Positions 59,393 through 64,000 of a stretch of 64,000 bases of DNA are shown in pieces. Each line of letters opens with the position of its first letter. Within the stretch, counting starts at the first letter, position 1. This DNA is from Stictocephala bisonia. Taxonomy: Eukaryota; Arthropoda; Insecta; Hemiptera; Membracidae. A program made the translations under genes and the position numbers. Below the pieces are notes generated by a model. The model was given only the letters and a program-made list of their open reading frames with translations. It ran no database searches and was not told where the DNA came from. The stretch is taken from assembly GCA_035578905.1 (NCBI GenBank), contig JAQJVL010000797.1:186001-250000 (forward strand), given 5' to 3'.

Positions 59393-59593
59393 GATTCCTA
59401 AATGCGAACGTGGCGCCTAATGCGAGCCCTAGAGTAGCCAACTATGGGCTCATGGATCAAGTCGCAGCCCTTCATTGGGTTCAACAGAACATTGCACTCT
59501 TTGGTGGAGACCCTCGCAACGTGACCTTGGCTGGCCATGGGACTGGAGCCGCCTGCATCAACTTCCTCATCATATCTCCCACCGTCATGCCAG
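59393..59593 (+). CDS. Nlg: Neuroligin exon: degenerate nucleophile elbow
   Basis: Acceptor TATATTTTAG ends at 59392 and the first two bases complete a Gly codon. The exon reads FLNANVAPNASPRVANYG, then LMDQVAALHWVQQNIALFGG, then DPRNVTLAGHGTGAACINF and SPTVMPG. GLMDQ..AL.WVQ.NI..FGGDP is a strong carboxylesterase-family block. At the nucleophile elbow GHGTG replaces the catalytic GESAG, so the product cannot be a serine esterase. NAS and NVT are possible glycosylation sites. No GT lies at the phase-1 boundary; the sequence is CCAG|GCATGT, a likely GC donor at 59594-59595. The alternative GT at 59598 has poor context and would break the phase pattern. The next exon was not found up to 64000. 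Confidence 0.92.
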
Positions 59594-62500
59594 GCATGTT
59601 AATAGATTAATACATTTAGTAATCCACATTTTTAAACAACAACTTTAACATACTTGGTTTTCTTTGTGACATATATGTATACATCTTAGAATCATTGCTT
59701 GTTAACATTCCGAACTTCTATATTGTGTAGGGAATGTCATACGTAGGTAAGTTAGGAACTATTAATCTAAAATTATCACTTACGTAAGGTAATTATAGTA
59801 AAAAGTAGTTTTAATGTTTCAGTTTTGTTCAAATATTTAACATGTCATTAATTTGGCTTACTAGTGTCACAAGCTTTGAAAACAACAATTTATAAACATT
59901 TAATTATATAAAAATCTATTTGGGATATATGCTTCCCAGTATTTTAACATGTATACTATTTATTTACTGACCATATTAATCATATTATATATCATGATAT
60001 ATATCTGCTCCCCGTTATATACTCAATCTGTGATAAAATCAAACACTTATCACTCTATTTGTGCAACAATAAACAATTTTTAAATGTTATTTTTAAATTC
60101 TTATATACAACAAGAACATCAATTTGGCAAACATTAAATACATTTTAACAAGCAAAAGAATATTTTTTGAACTGTTCATAATGTAAAGGGAATATATATG
60201 GAGATTAAAATCATCCCAATTAATATGTTTGTAGCGTAGTGGATGAAAATAAGAATGCTAAGTCAATGAAAAAGGAAGTTGGCCTCATATATAGATCCTC
60301 AATACAATAATACGAGAAAATTAAATGTTTCAAAACAACAGTGAAATCATAATGTACATAGTAGGCCTATATAACAACTCGAAAATATTGAAAAGAGAAA
60401 TGTGTAATGAAGGCTAAATAAAAGACAAATAAACAAATAGTATATAGCATACGCAAGTGAAAGGCAGTTTCTAAGAGGTAGAATACAAGAGCAAAAAAGT
60501 AAAGAAAGCTTTAGAAATAAATTAAATGAGGGGTTAGAACAAGTGAAAATATGAATAGAAAGGATAATAGGAAAGAAAATATAGAATATCCCTAGAAATG
60601 GATGTATTGGATGATATTTATTGAAATATAAGGAGCCCGATCATAGGATGGATGTACGAGAGATTTTATTAACAAGTGTAGGGATGTTACAGGAATGAAA
60701 ATGCAGAAAGGATTATTTACTAAGAAAATGGCTGGAATAATTATACAAGTATGTATATAAATCAACATTATATAATATTTTGTATAATTACTAGTTAATG
60801 TTTTTAATATACATAAACCAATTACTTTTTTTATATTATTAAATATATTATATATACTCGTTGAACAATACGTTGACCTAAGTTGAATCATATGTAAGGA
60901 CATAGAGTAATGGGGGTTTCATATTGTTATTTTACGTCTGTAAAGCACGATCATATCGTTGATTAGGCATATAAAGTAGTAGTTGGCAAAGATGATTTAT
61001 TACTTAATAGACAGTCAAATATTAAAAGTATTTTATTTTCAAATTATAACGGGAGATAAAATTCTGAGCGCCATTCTCATTCAACTGCTAAGTAAATTAT
61101 TTTGGCATAGGACGTTCTGTCAATTCCACAGATCTACTTCAAAGAGAGGCAATCATTCCAAAATCCCAAGAGCAAACGACAATCAAGTGAGTCGAGCTGA
61201 GCAAGCGGTGATTGGCTGGCTTGTCGGTCCATTGTGAAACACAAGTGGGAAATGAAATAGCACGGGTGGGACCAACTGGCAATCAATGCAACACTGTCAA
61301 CTTAGCGGGGTTTCAAGTTTATATTTAGGCTACAATTTATAGTCAAATCATAAACTATGAAAATAAAACACCATTTCGCATCTAACTAGTTTTACATAAG
61401 ATTATTAATAATTCGTAATACAAATGACCAGTTGTTTTCTTAAATGAAACTCACTTTTATAAGTTTCTAGCTAAATAACTATCACATTATATCGATATTT
61501 AGGATAAATCCTGACATGAACCTAAAAATTATGGTTAGCCAAAACCTAAAAATTAAAACCAAATATATTTAAGATCAATGATTGTATTTTAAATATTAAC
61601 GTAACATATATACCATAGAACATATATAAATACTTAAACTATTTAGTCAACTCACAAATGTGTGAAAGTGAATTAATCTTTATTTTGTCAGTATATATCA
61701 TTGACATAAATGTCAATTAAACAAAACACAAGAAGAACATAAATATTGTTTCAATACAGAGCTACGATTAGTGATTTGAAAACTCTAAGCCTATAAAGGT
61801 ATTTCAGAAATTAAGTAATCAATAATGCGAATAAAATATGTTGCGTTTTTTTTTTCTTATTCTGTTTAATTGATTAAGGTATTTTAATGTCTTATTATTA
61901 TTGTTTTCTCTTATTTCGATTGTATTATTATTGTTGCAATAATCTTAGAGTATTTGTCTAGTAAAAATAACCTCCGTTGCTTTATGAATATTGGAATTTA
62001 AAAGAACATTCCCATAGTACAACTAGTTAGTAAAATAATGTTTCTGTTTGTATTGTTGGGGTCATTTCTACCAACAATCATTCATTGGGAGTTCCTGGTG
62101 TGTTGGTGAAGTCTAAAATTTGTTTACTTTTTTAATTTTTTTTTCAAGTTCAAAAATAAGGAGCTTATATATTTAATGATAATGACTAACACTTTATTTA
62201 TTAAATTATTAAAGTAATTTTCAATTTAAATTATTGATATTTATTTGTAGGGAAAACAGAAATAGTTTTAGCTGGTTTTTTACGAAAAGTGTTTTTTTTT
62301 GTGAGGGATGTTTTTGCTTTGATATTGGTTTGTTTATGATTGGGTTGTTTATGATGTTGATTTGATATGAGTTTTTTTACAGGCAAGTGCATTTAAAAAA
62401 AACCCATATTATTGTATTTTCTTGTACATACTATTTTTCTTACTATTTAATAGTGGAAGTGAAAAGTTGAAGTGGAAAGTACTCACGTACACGTAGAAAA

Positions 62501-64000
62501 CATATTTTATTCTATAAATTGATCCTATGTTCGTGAAAAAATTTGCTTAGTCTCTTTCCCATTTCAAGTTTTTTTTTTTTATTGGTTGACTTTCAGAATA
62601 CATTTGGATAAAAAGTATAGATGCAAAAGTTTAGTTGTGTGTTGATTAAATTAAAAGTTCCCTAAGATATTTAACTAAAAATACAAGAAGTAATTAAACT
62701 TGATTTTTCAGAATCGTGACAATATAGAAATGATTAAGATTCTCCAATTAAATAATAAGTATAATTTTTTAGTTATTGGTACCACATGAACAGAAGCACT
62801 TAAACGTTTTACGGCCCCTTGTAATATATTTTACTATATTGTTTATTCTTACTTTTAAAAGTATTCTTTAAATAGAAATTAATTCAATGAATTATATATT
62901 TAGAATCGTTATTTAGTTAGACAATCTACATAAAAATATTCTATGGAATATTTTTTTTAATACTAAGTAACTAAGTATATATTTATCAGCTAATTTAAAA
63001 ATTATTTATTTTTTTTTTAAGTTAATTAAACTACATGTAAACTCTTTAAACATAACCACATTTTAAGTTGTTGGTATTAGAAATATTCGTATAATTAGTA
63101 GTCACCCATTAGCTTTGTCCTCTAAATTAAATACCGATTATTCGCTTAGTTACATACTTACTTTGTAATAAGCATATTGCACTTTACACATTGAAATAAC
63201 CTAAATAATTACTAACCACTGATAATTTCTACTAAAACACACAACTATAATATATTGCCACATAACTGTTTAGTAATAAATAATGTATGAGTAAATAATT
63301 AATGTTTAGCCGTCTTGGTAGTGCAGTGACAGTTTTATTTTTCTAGTTTTATTTTTCAATTAAACTTGGAAGAGAATATAACAGAGTTTAATGGTAAATG
63401 TGATGATGGAAGACTGTGCCAGGAGAAGTAATACACTCCCACTCGCCACGAGGAGCACGTGCGAGCCATTTGTTTATCAGGAATGTGTTGAGGGGTAATA
63501 CATGTGGGAAGTTACACACATCGTTATCGAGTCATACGAATAAGTTGACACTATTATTCTTTCATGTTTTGTTAAACGTTATGTCAACCTATCAGTTTTA
63601 CCGAACAAAGTGTTTTACAATGTAGACGTAATTATAAATGAAGAAAATAATTATTTTGATGTCATTAACGACAAAAAAATAAATTGTGTGGTTTGATGTC
63701 AGCTACTATTTATTAATTTTGATAAATCTGTTATATATATATTTGGATCGAGATCCAAAGGTAATTTTACATATTAACAAGAGTAAAAATACAAAGTCAT
63801 ATCCTGTCATAAAGCTTAGTGCAATTCATCGATCTATTTAAGAGCTCCCTCACAGATTCTGTTTTAAATACATGAACGATATCTAACGATCGTAATTATT
63901 CATAATTTAAAATAATTCATTTTTCAAAGTCTAAACGTATTTAAAACTGTTTTGCAAATTTAGTTTGAAAATATCATTACTCGGAGCAGTATCGTTTCTT
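59594..64000. other. Neuroligin intron to the window edge
   Basis: AT-rich with many poly(T) runs. A GC-richer island at 61060-61320 (GTGATTGGCTGGCTTGTCGG) and another at 63410-63475 (GGAGCACGTGCGAGCC) carry no neuroligin coding sequence and may be repeat or regulatory fragments. I searched for the expected next coding block (after MPG) and did not find it. Confidence 0.55.

Larger units (their letters stand above)
39591..59593 (+). other. Nlg: Neuroligin gene, N-terminal part (four coding exons; continues beyond the window)
   Basis: Four plus-strand exons join in frame: signal-peptide exon ending at 39797, then 46182-46541, 49554 (or 49557)-49709 and 59393-59593. Each intron splits a codon after its first base (phase 1), and acceptors and donors agree. 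Joined, they encode about 263 residues. These are a secretory signal and the first third of a cholinesterase-like domain with neuroligin hallmarks (HGESFEWNS, NYRLGVLGFLNAN, ANYGLMDQVAALHWVQ, GHGTGAACINF). Neuroligins are postsynaptic type I membrane proteins that bind neurexins. The family is usually about 800 residues or more, so the rest of the esterase-like domain, the membrane segment and the PDZ-binding tail should lie to the right. The serine of the esterase GxSxG elbow is glycine here, as in the family. Introns are 6.4, 3.0 and 9.7 kb and packed with repeats. Which insect neuroligin paralogue this is cannot be decided from the N-terminus alone. Confidence 0.93.

Noticed and set aside
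60983..61237. Next neuroligin exon in the GC-richer patch
   Set aside because: The translation shows none of the expected blocks after MPG (for example a FHRAI..SGS-like motif) in any frame.

Overview
This is a eukaryotic, AT-rich, repeat-laden genomic window, almost certainly from an insect. The order cannot be fixed from sequence; a large-genome group such as Hemiptera is only a guess. The one conserved protein-coding gene I recognise is a plus-strand neuroligin, a synaptic adhesion protein of the carboxylesterase-like fold that has lost its catalytic serine. The window holds its signal-peptide exon (coding from 39722) and three further coding exons (46182-46541, 49554/49557-49709, 59393-59593). 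All these junctions are phase 1, so the exons join in frame. The gene then runs off the right edge. A GC-rich stretch with a TATA box and a good splice donor (17450-17681) is a candidate first, non-coding exon. If so, the first intron is about 22 kb and the gene fills most of the right three quarters of the window.

Layout. 1-1374: 137-bp satellite. 2340-3482: dispersed repeat with a second copy at 40183-41180. 4050-4730: 81/81/38-bp higher-order repeat. 5520-7420: two non-LTR retrotransposon (LINE) remnants on opposite strands. 8718-10620: C-rich 36/40-bp minisatellite. 11565-14283: 70-bp palindrome-bearing array plus a rearranged copy. 16180-17191: 78-bp array next to the candidate promoter. 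17450-17681: candidate promoter and leader exon. 20995-22568: a 5'-truncated LINE with recognisable reverse transcriptase. 22999-36690: four short minisatellites, and at 27778-28338 a striking near-perfect 264-bp inverted repeat with a tRNA-like Pol III promoter in each arm. 37569-37726: tRNA-derived SINE candidate. 39591-59593: neuroligin coding exons. Their introns hold a dispersed repeat, a mariner-like transposon remnant with about 110-bp inverted repeats (42441-44395), a 72-bp satellite on both sides of exon 3 (46935-48412 and 49757-53313), a 32-bp G-rich minisatellite and LINE fragments. 59594-64000: AT-rich intron with no recognised exon.

The coding signal is a small part of the window. 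The notable biology is in the tandem repeats: more than a dozen arrays, several related to one another, concentrated around and inside one synaptic gene. Other points are the Pol III-promoter foldback, a probable GC splice donor after the fourth coding exon and a NAGNAG tandem acceptor before the third. Everything was read by eye without database searches.
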